This document shows positions 12,478 through 23,903 of a stretch of 64,000 bases of DNA, in pieces (position 1 is the first letter of the stretch; every line of letters starts with the position of its first letter). Origin of the DNA: Phoenix dactylifera (Eukaryota; Streptophyta; Magnoliopsida; Arecales; Arecaceae). The notes beneath the pieces are model-generated. The model was not told the origin of the DNA and did not search any database. It worked only from the letters and a program-made list of their open reading frames with translations. The translations under genes were made by a program, and so were the position numbers. The stretch spans positions 32,585,227-32,649,226 of the forward strand of contig NC_052392.1 in NCBI RefSeq assembly GCF_009389715.1, read 5' to 3'.

Positions 12478-15400
12478 TCACAAAGTCCATGGCTCATCAA
12501 GCTGATGCAGGCACTCTTGGGGATTGGCATAGAAGTAGTCCTCTTCCTTGGGTCTATCGGGAATCACTACCCTCCTTGTGGGCTTTCCCATCCGAGTAAC
12601 ATGGGCAGCCTTAACTGACGAGGAGAACTCATCCCAACCCAAAGAACCATTATTGTACTGGTCTATCAGCTCAACAAGGAGCTTTCGATCCAATTGGATT
12701 GTCTTCCTGAAACCCAAGTACCTGAAACATAATCCCACAAAAGAAACCTCGTAAGATATATTACTGGTTTCAAGAAAAAAAAGATTCATGCTACGACATG
12801 ATTTATTTACTATAATTAGCTGTTATTTGATCAGCCACTTAAAACTGCAGACACAAATGCACCCAAGTTTTTTTTTTTAAAAAAAAAGCAATATCATAGG
12901 AGGATATAATGCTCTCAACTTCTAGCAGGTGAAGAGTAGAGGTGTCATAAAGCAGCTAAGTGAAAAAGTGAAAGCATCTTTTGAATACAAAATGAAGAGA
13001 ATTTGTAGCAACATGAAGCTTGGGGATGGAAATTCAATTTAACAGATCGTTCATTATCAAATACCAATATAAGCCAGAAAACATTGACCTGCAAAGAGTC
13101 AGTTAACGCCAGCCATGCAGGAGCTTATAGTTACACGACTAAGTTGTAGTAATGCAGACATACATCACTAAAGATATGGAAAACAATACCTGCGATGACC
13201 TTCGACAACCTTGGCCATGTTACCATCATATGTAGGAACAAAAATGTCACTCTCTAAAGAAACCAAGTAATCTAATGCTGCCATTTGTGATGAGTGGTTC
13301 TGGAAAAACCTAAGATCGGAAGGTTCCAACAACGTCTCCTTTCTCACCTATTTCCCAATGTTTAGACAATATAAGTACATCGAAAATAGAACAGATATTG
13401 CAAACATTAATTATTAAAAGTAAACAACTGTTGCAGATACTGACCACATTTGGATAAGCTGAAGTAAGGGCAGCCATCCTCCTTTGTCCACCATACATTT
13501 CTCCTGCTGCGATGTATATGGGGACACTGCGATCAATATCCAATGCCCTCAAAATCAGAGAGGTTTCCTCTGGCGTCAAAGGACAGAGACCATCTTTCCT
13601 CTTCAGGTCAGAGTTGATAACTTTCTCTTTCCACCAAGGATATGCATATCTGCAAATCAAAGCACGCAAATTACTCATGATGCTATCAAACTCAGGTTTT
13701 TTTAAAAAAATTTATAAAAAATAAGCAAATATGAAGAACAAGGATGAAAAGAAAGAAAGAAAACCTCATTCTTGTCAACTCCTCTGCCTCTTCTTCAGTA
13801 CAACCCTGAGTACAGCCTGAGAAAGCCAACATGTCCATTTCATACCGTAAATGGAGGACCAGAAATGGACCATTCTGTCGCAGCATTCTAATCACTCGTC
13901 TACCTAGCTCTTCAATTTGGGAGGTAAATCGCAGAGCAGCATAATTTACTCGACAACGCAATTTCTGAATCTCCAAAGGCAAGCCATTATTAGCAAGCCG
14001 AGCATCAGTTTTATTTAAATGCACTATCTTGTGCTTCTGTATCAAAGGAAGAATCTGTATGCAAGACAAGCATAACCATTAGCCTCTACTTTGAACTTGC
14101 CAATAATGATATTATCTCTATCATGAAGGAATAAGGAGAACTTACGTGATTTTGGTAATAAGAAATATCAGACCAACTAACAGGTGGCATAGAATATACC
14201 ATTCCTAGCTCTGCCCTTCTTTTTAACCTATGAGGTAGTTCTTTCAATATCCGAACCTCGTCTCTCAATGATTTAATAAAATGATCCACATCAAATATGT
14301 CTTGAAACTCACTGCCATATCAACAAGGTTTATAAATTTAGCAAGTAAAAATGGCAGAAATAGAGTCTGAAAAGAAGGTTAAGATAGTTTACATAGGACT
14401 AACTGTATCAGCTTCTCAGAATTAAACTATCAAGATAATATAAGCTAATTTTTTTCATCAAAAGAAAAGGACAGACTCGCCTAGGATCAGCCCAAAATGA
14501 TGTTTTATCCAACTCCGGTACAATGAGTGTCACATTCAAATATCTAGCAATGGTGACCATATCGCAAATCTGAAAGGAAGAGCTGCAATATCAGAACCTA
14601 CAACATCGAGTATCCAAGAAAGTGTATAGCTGGAATGCCACAAAAAATAATCCAAGGTTATTAAAAATAGAACAGTAAAGGAAAATGATTGCTTACCGCT
14701 GCTCGCATCTGATTAAGCCCACCATTGCATGACACCATTAAATAACCATTGTTCTTATATATTCCTATAAGAAGAAGGAATGCAGCTATGATTTCAGCTG
14801 AAGCAGAACTGATATCAACCATCATGCAACGAAACACTGTGATAAGATAAAATTATCTAACTACTGCAAGAAAGGCTCGACTGTATGTATTAGAGGTGTT
14901 GGCTGGTGAAGAGGTCCCACATGTATATAATGAACAGAGCAGAGACCCAGGGCATTGCGAAGGATATGCTGTAAAAACTAGGAGGTCACAAGTGAGAAAG
15001 AAGACGCATTAAAGAAATGATAAGAGTTGCCTCTACGTTGTAAGAAAGGGCAACTATGAAATGGCTTTGGCATCTGCAACCCAAGTGATTAAGGAGCTTA
15101 AAGACAGGTTGGTGTGCCAGGAAAGAAAGGTAAGACCACAAAAACTTGGACAGGAGCAGTAAGAGGTGAATCAAAGAAACCTCTTGAGATTTTGAAAATT
15201 GCCCGAGGATAGAAGACAAGGAAAAAGCAGGAAGCACATAGCCAAGCACAAATTGATGGAATAGACTTCAAGTTTCTATTGAGGAACAATCATTACAAGT
15301 CATAAAATTTTCAACCAGATAAAGCACAAGGTATGAGCACAACTTCTTTGGATTTTTTTTTCACAAAGTAAGCAACAATTGCACATCTTCTTGTTACAAG

Positions 15401-16057
15401 ATAGAAGACTAGAGGAATCCTCATCAACAAGATCCTAGCTGGCCGAAAAGAAAGCAATAACAACCAATAACTCCAATAATTTCTAACAAACACTAAAAAT
15501 ATTATCTGGGTGAAAGAGAACAAAGCATGACCTTAAAGAGACAAATAAACAAATCCAGAAAATATATTATGCTAAAAGACCGGGAATCCAAAGTCACTGC
15601 TGACCTAGACATACCACACAAGCTTAGAATTAAAAAAATTATACCAACAAATAACAACATATATTAATTCTACACAGCAAAAGATGAGAACAAGAAATGG
15701 GGAAAATGTGGGGATTTTCTGATGAACGAAGAACTCACTTTTGGGCGGAGGAGGGATTTTGTCGACCACTGAAGAGGGTTTCACCAGAACAGGCGAATCG
15801 GAGGGGGTGAAGCAAGAAGGCCAGCCCTTGAGCACCTTCGGCCCCCACATCTCCCCGAGTGCCGTGAGCTGGACCACGCACGTCCACAGCAGCACGGTGG
15901 TCGTCGCCCGGATCGTCCAGAGCTTCACTCGAGACCTCGAGACCATCGAGCCCTTAAGCTTCTCCATCTTCACCCCAACGTCGTCGCCGCCGGCCTTCAG
16001 ACCCACCTGCCGCTCCCCGGCGTAATGAGATCCGATCGACTTCTCCAACCGGCACAT
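12478..16057 (-). CDS. RRT1: Rhamnogalacturonan I rhamnosyltransferase 1-like (GT106, O-fucosyltransferase family)
   Basis: Eight exons join in phase to 512 residues: 16057-15739, 14764-14697, 14569-14481, 14311-14146, 14054-13765, 13649-13445, 13347-13190, 12721-12478. The family (PF10250, GT106) includes Arabidopsis RRT1, which adds rhamnose to the rhamnogalacturonan I pectin backbone in the Golgi. The start (MCRLEK) is chosen because it matches the family N-terminus. A signal anchor lies near residues 46-67 (type II Golgi protein). Recognisable blocks in order: [55 protein letters not shown], the donor-binding [74 protein letters not shown] and [10 protein letters not shown]. Intron 3 appears to use a GC donor. 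Distinguishing RRT1 from other RRT paralogues, or from older 'O-fucosyltransferase' names, is inference. The gene looks intact. Confidence 0.92.
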
Positions 16058-17130
16058 CCTCGGGAACCACTGAGCTTTGCCCCCCATAAATAAGAATCTA
16101 ACAACAATCCCCTCCCACGCCAACCATCAACGTCTCACGAGGCGTTGATGCAAGAGAACCTTTACGCCCAAATCAACAAAGGCAACCAATAACTCTCCTC
16201 GACTCCAGCCAATGCAGAATCCCAGGGCGAATTAAAACCCTCAAAAAATGCAAGAGCCGAAAAAGAAACCCCTAAAAACTCCAGATTTCTTTCCAAAGCA
16301 CGAAATTTTCGTCTCAAAACTCGCAAATTTCTCGATCAGACCCCGATTCCCACGTCGAATCCAGCGAAAATTGCCAAAAAGCAAAAGTCTCGGCCTTTTA
16401 CCTCTTTAGGCTTCCATTCATCGAATCCGGTCCGATCATGTATCAATCCAGGTCCCCCACCTGATCTCCTTCCACAAACGGCCACAAGCCGTTGGTTTTC
16501 GCCCGCGAACGGGCCGAAACCGCCGCTCCTCCGTGCTATCGAGATCTAGAGGCTCGATTTCGTGGTTTCGCCCAAGAATCCGGCTTGAATCGTCGGCGAA
16601 ATCAGGAGGGCACGGGCGGCATCGAGAAGACGAAACCGTGGGAGAGGGGCCGCTCCATCCCCTTCCATTTAAGAGCACAGCTGCTTCTTTTTTTTTTTTT
16701 TTAATTATTTTTTTTTGAAATAGAAGAGAGCAGCTGTCGCCTCGGTCGTCGGTGGCCTATGTACGAGGCGACGCCCGCTGTACAACCAATCAATCTGTGC
16801 CAGCTGGGCACGCAACTCCGTTCCCCCCAGGGGCCCACCGTCCGGTTCACGCGTCGAGGAGGACACGTGGGCAGATCTCGGGATACAGACAATGCTCCTC
16901 CTCGAATGATTGGGTACACGGAATGACGGGCGCCGGTAGATGGGATCGACGGCTGGGATCGCGTGGCGGGGGATTTAATCCTGGGGGTGGGAGGACGGCG
17001 GCGTTTTTCGTGACGACCGTTTGCCGCTCCGTTGGAGCCTTCTAGGGGCGCCAGGCGCTGTCGGTCGCGCCGTTAGTTGACGGCGTACCGCGTCAGAACG
17101 CTCGGCTTCTCCTCCCGGTATCGTCGCAGC
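16058..17130 (-). promoter_or_regulatory. 5' UTR and promoter region of the RRT1-like gene
   Basis: The 1 kb upstream of the RRT1-like ATG is GC-rich, with poly-T near 16690-16715 and a CACGTG element near 16865. It is open in short frames on both strands without any domain. It most likely holds the leader and core promoter of the minus-strand gene. No exact start site or TATA box is claimed. Confidence 0.4.
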
Positions 17131-18300
17131 CCCTCATGCTCCCCCCCCACCCCCCAACTATTTTATACTTTAATCAATTTTCAGATATTTAAAAGAAATT
17201 ATTAATTTTCTTAGAATCTAGTTTTATTTTATTTACTTTTAAAAAAATATTACAGTACGGGGTGCTCCCACGAATCACGAGCTGCGTTATCATGGAGTCC
17301 ATGCATCCTGCACTAATCTCAATGATGGACCTACTGTAAATACACCTTAATAATTGATGGCATACATCAACATGGTTGGACAAATGGTGCACACGATATT
17401 TTTACTTCTTTAAATTTGTTTCAGAAGCTATATATTTGATTAAAAGATGGACAGTTGTCAAATAGTTAGCATTAAATATTTACTGAAAATGTATCGTGTT
17501 TTAAATGTGTGTATCAAAAACATCAAAAATCTTCCAAAAATGCATCTTCTGCAAAATTAGTTTCAAAAGCGTTAATTAGATGAACTTTAATGCAAACTTC
17601 ACAACAAAAATTTACTTCAAATTTAGGAAAATTAAGGAAAGCGATAAATATGACAAGGGGAATGGATAAAAGGAATCGAGACTTGCCCTAAAAGAAGATA
17701 AAAGGAATTGAGATACAGTGAGCAACAAAAGAAATGGAAGGTGATGAATGTGACTTTGCTCTGTTATCAGCTTTAGTTGGAAAGCCAATTAACCATGGTC
17801 ATCATGTGGGTCCAAAGAGAGATATGGGGCCTATCTGATTGGACCATGGTGATTGAGTCGCATGGAAGCAGGAAAGGCCGAAACTGGACTGAACTGGACG
17901 CCCATCTGATCCGATGGTGGTGATTGGGTTGCATGGAAGCAAGAAAGGCCAAACCAGACTGAACTGCTCGGTTTGACCCATGCCGAGCTGACCCAATGGA
18001 AAACTGGTTTTACTGGTTCAGGCCTTTTTCGGTTGGTTCGGAACCAGTTCTGACTGATTTAGGACTTGCCAGTTCCATTCGAACTCGGTGCAAACCATTC
18101 AATTTGCATCGTTTCTAAGCTCTCCGGCTTTCTCCATTCTCCTTACGGTAAAAGTCACACCGATTTAGCACGATTGAAGGAGATCCAAGTCTAAATAAAG
18201 TGTGCTTTCTCTCTTCTATTTTATTCTTTTATTTTTTGGGGGAGCTTGAAAAAATAGCTCGAAATTTACAAAATAAGGAGAGATTATGCAATAAAGGCTA
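17131..18300. other. Intergenic region without a supported gene
   Basis: Starts with a C-rich tract near 17143-17157, then AT-rich DNA. Around 17800-18110 short imperfect repeats such as GGTTGGTTCGG and AAACTGG occur. No coding signal was seen. Confidence 0.5.
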
Positions 18301-18429
18301 CTGGTTTCAGTGTAGATCCTTCAGGCCCGAAGGACATCTACGGTGAGCTTCTTGACAATAATAAAAGAAGCTTGAGAAATGGATTGCCTCATACAAGAAC
18401 AAGTGACCTATATATGGACTGACGGTGAT

Positions 18430-20463
18430 ATGTGATGGTTGGATTAGTCCTACTGGGAAGAGCATTATTAACTTTTTGACATATTGTAATTCAAAGACTT
18501 TCTTCCATAAATCGGTTGATGCTTCTGATCAGGTGCACGATGCCACGTACAACCTCAAATTGATAGAATAGGTGATTGATCAAGTACGAGAAGAGAATAT
18601 CATACAGGTCATAGGCCATAATATAAGATTGTCGAGGAGATCTTGATGAAGTGGCGGCCACATATTTTTTGGACCTAATATACTGCACATTATATCGACC
18701 ATATGTTGATTGACATTGTGAAGATTCGTAGAATGCAGCAGAATAACCCAAACCATCACTAAATATATTTATAACCATATATGGGTCCTTTCATTGATTA
18801 AAAAGTATACAGGAGGAGAGATCTTGAGACCAGAAGTTATACGGTTTAACTTAAGAGACATGTAAGCTAACTGGTATATTCAATTATTAACATATTACAA
18901 TACGATTTTTTTTCACAGATCAAAATATTTAAAAAGAGCACCGTTAACTTGGAGTCTTGGCAACAGTCGTAAGTAAGAAAAATATGAATTTAGATATATT
19001 ACACATCATGAGGACATTTATTTGGCGTTAGATGGTTACTAATATGGTACTATCTTATATGTAATTTTTTTAAATATTTTACAGCTAAATTGTGGATTTA
19101 TTTTGCTTGTCTGTAAAAAATCTTAAGCGACTAGCTATCCAGATCCTCTTTCAGACGGTCTCCTCGAGTCGCTGTGAGCACAACTGGTCCATCTTCGCTC
19201 TCATCCACAGCAAGCAGATGAATCGTTTGACACAGAAGCATTTCAACAACCTTGTATATATTCACTACAATTTGAGATTGAGGCCGAAGTGCATTCAGGA
19301 GGAAGTGGAGCTAAAATACACAGATTCGATCAATAGTGCTTTCGTTGAAGATGAGGATAATTCTATGATCCGATGGCATGTGGGCCAATAGTGGAGCTGG
19401 AGCTTGACGAGTGAAGATTGTCTCCACGACCAGCCAGTTTTGTAGCCAGCAAGGCTAGAGTCGATGCAGGGCAAAGGGCAAAAAGTAATATTACACGCAT
19501 CCTTTCAGCCGACCAGCCACAATTACCGGAGAATCGACCACCACATGACTCTTTTGTTTGAGACATCCTCTAAGAGATATGATCGAGAGATGCTTAGACG
19601 AGGCCACTATGCTACCTGGTCAACTTAGTCAGGAGGGTGATATACATCCTCCCAACGTAGCTAGACAGAGAGGGGCACGAAAGATAAACAGACAATAAGT
19701 AGTACGAAAGGTAAAAAGGTACCTGGCCAGTACACCAAAAAAGAAAAACAAAAGACACCTGTATCCCCAATGGAGAGTGTAGAGAAGAAGCCAGTTCACT
19801 CAGATTCAGAAGCCAAGAGCAACAGTTTTGGTGGTCATGAATCTGCTGGCCAGGAGGGAGTAGAGGATAGAGACCACCATTTATGAGATGCAACCGTAGG
19901 GTAGTCTTCGATTCACCGGTGAGTTCCAATTTATGCATACTAACAGGATAGGGACTATGGTGCATGATCTGGAGCCCACGAGGATTCGATTGCATATAGA
20001 AAACGGGCTCCTCGAGATCATTTAGGAGGACACGATGCAACTGCAGATGATCTCGGATGTGGAGTAGGATCCATAGATGTATCAGGTTCTAAGACATAGA
20101 TCTTATTACCCGTAGCCACATGTAGCTTATAACCCATACGGATATAGATATGGATATGGTGCGTTTGAGGCATCTTTCAGTGACTACTATCCTACGCAGC
20201 CCGGAGCATTTTATGGATCAAATTTTGCTGTCGGCTTATTTGGATAGGCTTCTTCACAGCTATTTTATCAGCCAGAGGACACCTCTCAGAGATAGAGCTT
20301 CAGCAAGAGATTCGAGAGTGCTTATAACTTGGAGTGTGTTCCTTATGGAATGAACATACAAGACTACAACGCCCCTTGGTTAGGGAGGTAGACTGATATA
20401 ACTCCTGACTATGCTAATGATCCGGATATCTACGAGAGGTATCGCCACTCGACGAGATTTTAA
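18430..20463 (+). pseudogene. Decayed hAT-family transposase (DUF659 to C-terminal dimerisation region)
   Basis: Translation of the plus strand, with several stops and frame breaks, gives CDGWISPTGKSIINFLTYC then KSVDASDQVHDATY (about 18432-18560). This corresponds to the DUF659 region of plant hAT transposases. Next come segments resembling the WRPHIFW block (about 18648-18680). The hAT C-terminal dimerisation domain follows at about 19092-19390: LAIQILFQTVSSSRCEHNWS and then LIHSKQMNRLTQKHFNNLVY. A low-complexity Ser/Tyr/Gly tail ends near 20463 (DYYPTQPGAFYGSNFA, then TPDYANDPDIYERYRHSTRF). The interval 18780-19080 may contain an intron. The element is inactive as it stands. Terminal inverted repeats were not found. 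Confidence 0.75.
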
Positions 20464-20482
20464 ATATTGGTATGTATGTTGT

Positions 20483-20486
<4 letters not shown>

Positions 20487-20519
<33 letters not shown>
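20487..20519. repeat. (TA)n microsatellite
   Basis: TA dinucleotide run just downstream of the hAT relic. Confidence 0.9.
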
Positions 20520-20521
<2 letters not shown>

Positions 20522-21119
20522 GATTGTATTATTTAGATATTTTTTAACTCACTACTTGATTTGAGGATATTTCATATTGCTTCTTATAGTATACAATATG
20601 TTACTAATCGTTTTATGATTTGTATAATTTTAAAATAATAAAATGCATCATTTAGTTTAAACCGGAATCATGGAAACAACAAAAAAAATTAAATTAACTT
20701 AAAATTATCGAAAAAGTTTAAAAAATCGATTATCAATTAAATCAATTTGAAAAATTTTACAGAAAAAAATGGTGTGTTGGTATGGAAGCAGCATGCCTAA
20801 GCGTACTGTATATCAGTTTGGTACCTTACCGATATGTTTGGCGGGCCTTGATCCCGATGCAGACGTGTGACTAACCACGGGAGATCTCGGAATGGAGCTT
20901 GATCTCGACGTTCCCCATGCCAGGATCCATCGGATCTTCTAGTGATTCATATGATCAATGTGTGTGGAGGGACCATTGGAATTGTGGGCACGAGACAACG
21001 TCATGCTACTGGAATATAGCCGAATAAGGCTTGTAAAGCCTTTAATTCTGCCAAACGTGTTCCCAAAGAAAAGAAGGAAAAAGTTAAAAAAAAAGGAGGA
21101 ACAAGAAGCATTAATTATT

Positions 21120-21330
21120 CTAGTAATATCCGATTTTATCTAAATTAATCAGGAAAACGATATATTGGAACTCACAAATGTTCCAAAAGAACACAAAGCA
21201 ATTCATATAAAATGGGTTTTCAAGACAAAAAAAAGAGAGTTAAGCCAAGGTTGATGGGTACAAGACGAGATTGGTGGCAAAGCGCTATGAGCCACATCCT
21301 GGACTTGACCATCAGAGGTACTTTCTAGAT
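21120..21330 (+). pseudogene. Ty1/copia reverse-transcriptase fragment
   Basis: Two neighbouring frames together give ILELTNVPKEHKAIHIKWVF then KTK, and after a frame break VDGYKTRLVAKRYEPHPGLD. This is the start of the RVT_2 domain of plant copia elements (W-x-L-x-x-x-P-x-x-x-K-x-I-x-x-K-W-V-x-K, then Y-K-x-R-L-V-A-K). The rest of the element is missing, so this is a relic of about 70 codons. Confidence 0.7.
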
Positions 21331-21339
21331 AATGTTGGA

Positions 21340-22212
21340 TTATTTATTGCTTTTAGCTGTACAAAATTATTAGAAGTTTCACCACATGGACCCAATCACT
21401 CGTGGAAGAAGTAAGCACACAGGTACACGATTTCACTTCTTTCGACATTAAGTAAATAAAAATTAAGTCTAAATAGTTTATTACAAGTTGGAGAATTAGA
21501 TTGCAAATATTCTTATGCCCTTGATGCCCAACTTTGTCGCATTCTAAATTTGAAATATGGCATGACCATGCTACTGTGAGGTGTTGCCCACAATAGCATG
21601 AAACTTACAATAAAAATTTGCGTAAGTAATTAGATAATAACAAAAGTGGTCCATTTTTTTTGAATTTATTAAACAAAAAGTCTAAGTATAGGACGCCTAA
21701 ATCCAACATTTAATTATTCAATGCTAAATAACTCATAATTTTATAGTCTTAAGCCAAATTTATTATCAGCTTGCTATTATGTTTGGAGCTTATTATCTTG
21801 ACCTTTACTTAGTTTATCTCTCCCCGCTTATAGCATCTTTATTTATTTGAAAAAAATAAAGAGAAGCGTGAGCTTCGCAACTTAAAAAGTAACAATACAT
21901 TATCTTATCGGATCAAGCATAAGTTTTTACATGATTTAATGCACTATTTAAAAAGTAAATTTTTACTATAAAATAAAGCATTTCATAGGCATAACAATAG
22001 ACCACATCGTGGCAATCCAATCATGTATGTATAAATCATGCAGATTTATAAAACAAAATTTAAGTGCAATTTAAAATATTCGTAATCGTCAGATATTTAC
22101 TATTTAGTCACATTACTTATTAAAATGGTGCTTGTAGATTTTTTGTGCTCCAATCACTATAATTTATGATAGGGCCTTTTTCATAATCAATAAAATATCA
22201 TAGTTCCTAATC
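21340..22212. other. AT-rich spacer without a supported gene
   Basis: No repeat or coding signal was recognised up to the target-site duplication of the gypsy element. Confidence 0.5.
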
Positions 22213-22217
22213 ATTAC
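22213..22217. repeat. Target-site duplication, left copy (ATTAC)
   Basis: ATTAC directly abuts the TGTTG terminus of the left LTR. The identical pentamer follows the right LTR at 33185-33189. Confidence 0.9.
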
Positions 22218-23394
22218 TGTTGCTAGAAATTGGACCCGGGGGCCGCCGCGAAGCCGGGGAAGGAGGAGCTCCGCTGCGGGGAGGGCGGACGGCGGTGCGC
22301 CGGCCGGCGGCGTCCTCCTGGAGGCTGTGGAGAGTGGGGTGAGCGACGAAGAGGGCGTCCTGTCCTGTCCTGCAAAAAGAAGCCGGTGGCCGGGCTCCCC
22401 GGCGCCGGCCCTCCGATGCTTAAGTCAGAGGGGGCCAATATGTGGAGAGTGCAAGCCAGAGAGTGAAGAAGATGAAGAGGATATTGTGCTCAATTGTGTT
22501 TGTGTTGTTTCTTTTTCTCCTCCGGTTCGAGTCCGGGCCCTTCCCCTCCCTTTTCCCCCAGGTTTTCTTTTATAGAAGGATTTTTGTTACCTGGGAGGTG
22601 ACAGGAGGTTTATCCTGTTTTGTAATAATTGGGCACGATTTGGCCCATTAATGGCGTAGTGGAGAATAAGGCCGAATCGGACCGGAGTCAGGGAGTTGTC
22701 ATGGTCGATCGGACCTGTTGGAGTGGTTGAACCGCCGGCCGTGGTAGGCCCGGGGTCCATGGATGGTAAGTGAATTTATTACCGAATGAACCGGCGGTCA
22801 GGGAGAGCCATACGCTTTGATGGTTCAGTGATCCGGAGATCGTCTTGAGCCGTGTTCATTAAATGACTGAGTGCATCGGAGACTTGAGGGGGTCTCATGC
22901 ATTAATGGCAGGTCGTGCTAAATACCTGCGGAGATCTTATGCCTTGACGGCTTGGAGATAGCGGCAGGTTGTAGTGGAGTTGTCAAGTCCCTCAGGGGGT
23001 TAGGCAGGGGTTGAACATCTGGTCAAGGCAATCGGCTCGGCAGGGGTGCCGAGCCGAGCTGGTCGCCCAATGGGGCGCCCTGTGGCGGGGTCGCTTCTAA
23101 TGCTTCTGGTCGGCGCCCTTTGGTCGAGCGCCTTCTAGCCGAGCGCCTTTATTTCGCGCTCTTTCCTCTCTGGTCAGCGCCCTCTAATCGAGCGCTTTTC
23201 TGGTCGGCGTCCTCTGGTCGGCTCTTTCTAGCCGAGCACCCCTCTGGTTGGTGCTCTCTGGTCGGCTCTTTCTAGCCGAGCACCCCTCTGGTTGGTGCTC
23301 TCTGGTCGGCACCCTTTGGCCGAGTGCCTTTCCGGCCGGCGCTTTTTGGCCGCGCGCCTCCGTGGCGGTATGACTTGGGGTTTTTCCCCCAACA
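22218..23394 (-). repeat. 3' LTR (left copy) of the gypsy element
   Basis: 1,177 bp, starting TGTTGCTAG and ending CCCCCAACA. It is 56 bp longer than the other LTR. The excess is accounted for by an extra 44-bp tandem copy near 23221-23308 and a 12-bp insertion near 23000. The rest aligns with about 19-20 substitutions by eye. A TATAAAAG-type box is present on the minus strand near 22566-22574. The segment near 23090-23340 is built of short GGTCGGCGC / CCGAGC motifs. Confidence 0.95.
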
Positions 23395-23410
23395 CTACCC
23401 TCCGACTTCC
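23395..23410 (-). promoter_or_regulatory. Polypurine tract candidate of the gypsy element
   Basis: On the minus strand, GGAAGTCGGAGGGTAG directly precedes the 3' LTR. It is mostly purine and lies exactly where plus-strand priming should occur, though pyrimidines interrupt it. Confidence 0.55.
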
Positions 23411-23755
23411 GAGTTCCAGTTGGCTACCAGCTGGAGCGCGGGAAGTAGCTTCAGTTGGGTCGTTACGAATTCCGAAAATTTTAATTTATTGCGCATTTTG
23501 GATTATCGGACGCTTCGAGATGCCTTTAATAGGCGGCGTCTCTTCTTTTCCGAAAAGCCTTATTATTGGGACACCTTTTGCGAGGCGTCCTCGCGCCGTG
23601 GGCTCATGATGGGGCCGCACGATCCGATGGGGCGCTTCGGCGTTCGAAGCGTTAGCCCTAATTAAATGCGTCGTTCTGTCTTTTGGACCGACACGTGTGG
23701 TCATCTCAACGGGGTGCGGCTTTTCTTTTTGCCGATCGGGGCCGTTGGGGAGGTT

Positions 23756-23763
23756 TATATAAA
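23756..23763 (+). promoter_or_regulatory. TATA box of the antisense gene inside the gypsy element
   Basis: TATATAAA lies 141 bases upstream of the ATG at 23904, on the strand opposite to gag-pol. It suggests that the antisense gene has its own promoter rather than depending on the LTR. Confidence 0.6.
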
Positions 23764-23903
23764 CTCTCCCCTGGCCTTCTGTCCCATTCTTATCGCCTTC
23801 TTCCAGCTTTTCTTCCTTCAGCCTTTCACGGTCCGAAGTTCTATTCTCCGGCGTCTTCCCCAGGTCGTCCTTTTTTCTTTCTTAATCCCTTTCTTCCCTT
23901 ACA

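Noticed and set aside
13310-13321. AG acceptor near 13310 as an exon border in the RRT1-like gene
   Set aside because: Reading straight through gives the family motif [18 protein letters not shown], so the exon continues to 13347.
15741-16025. Plus-strand frame of 94 codons
   Set aside because: Antisense shadow of exon 1 of the RRT1-like gene.
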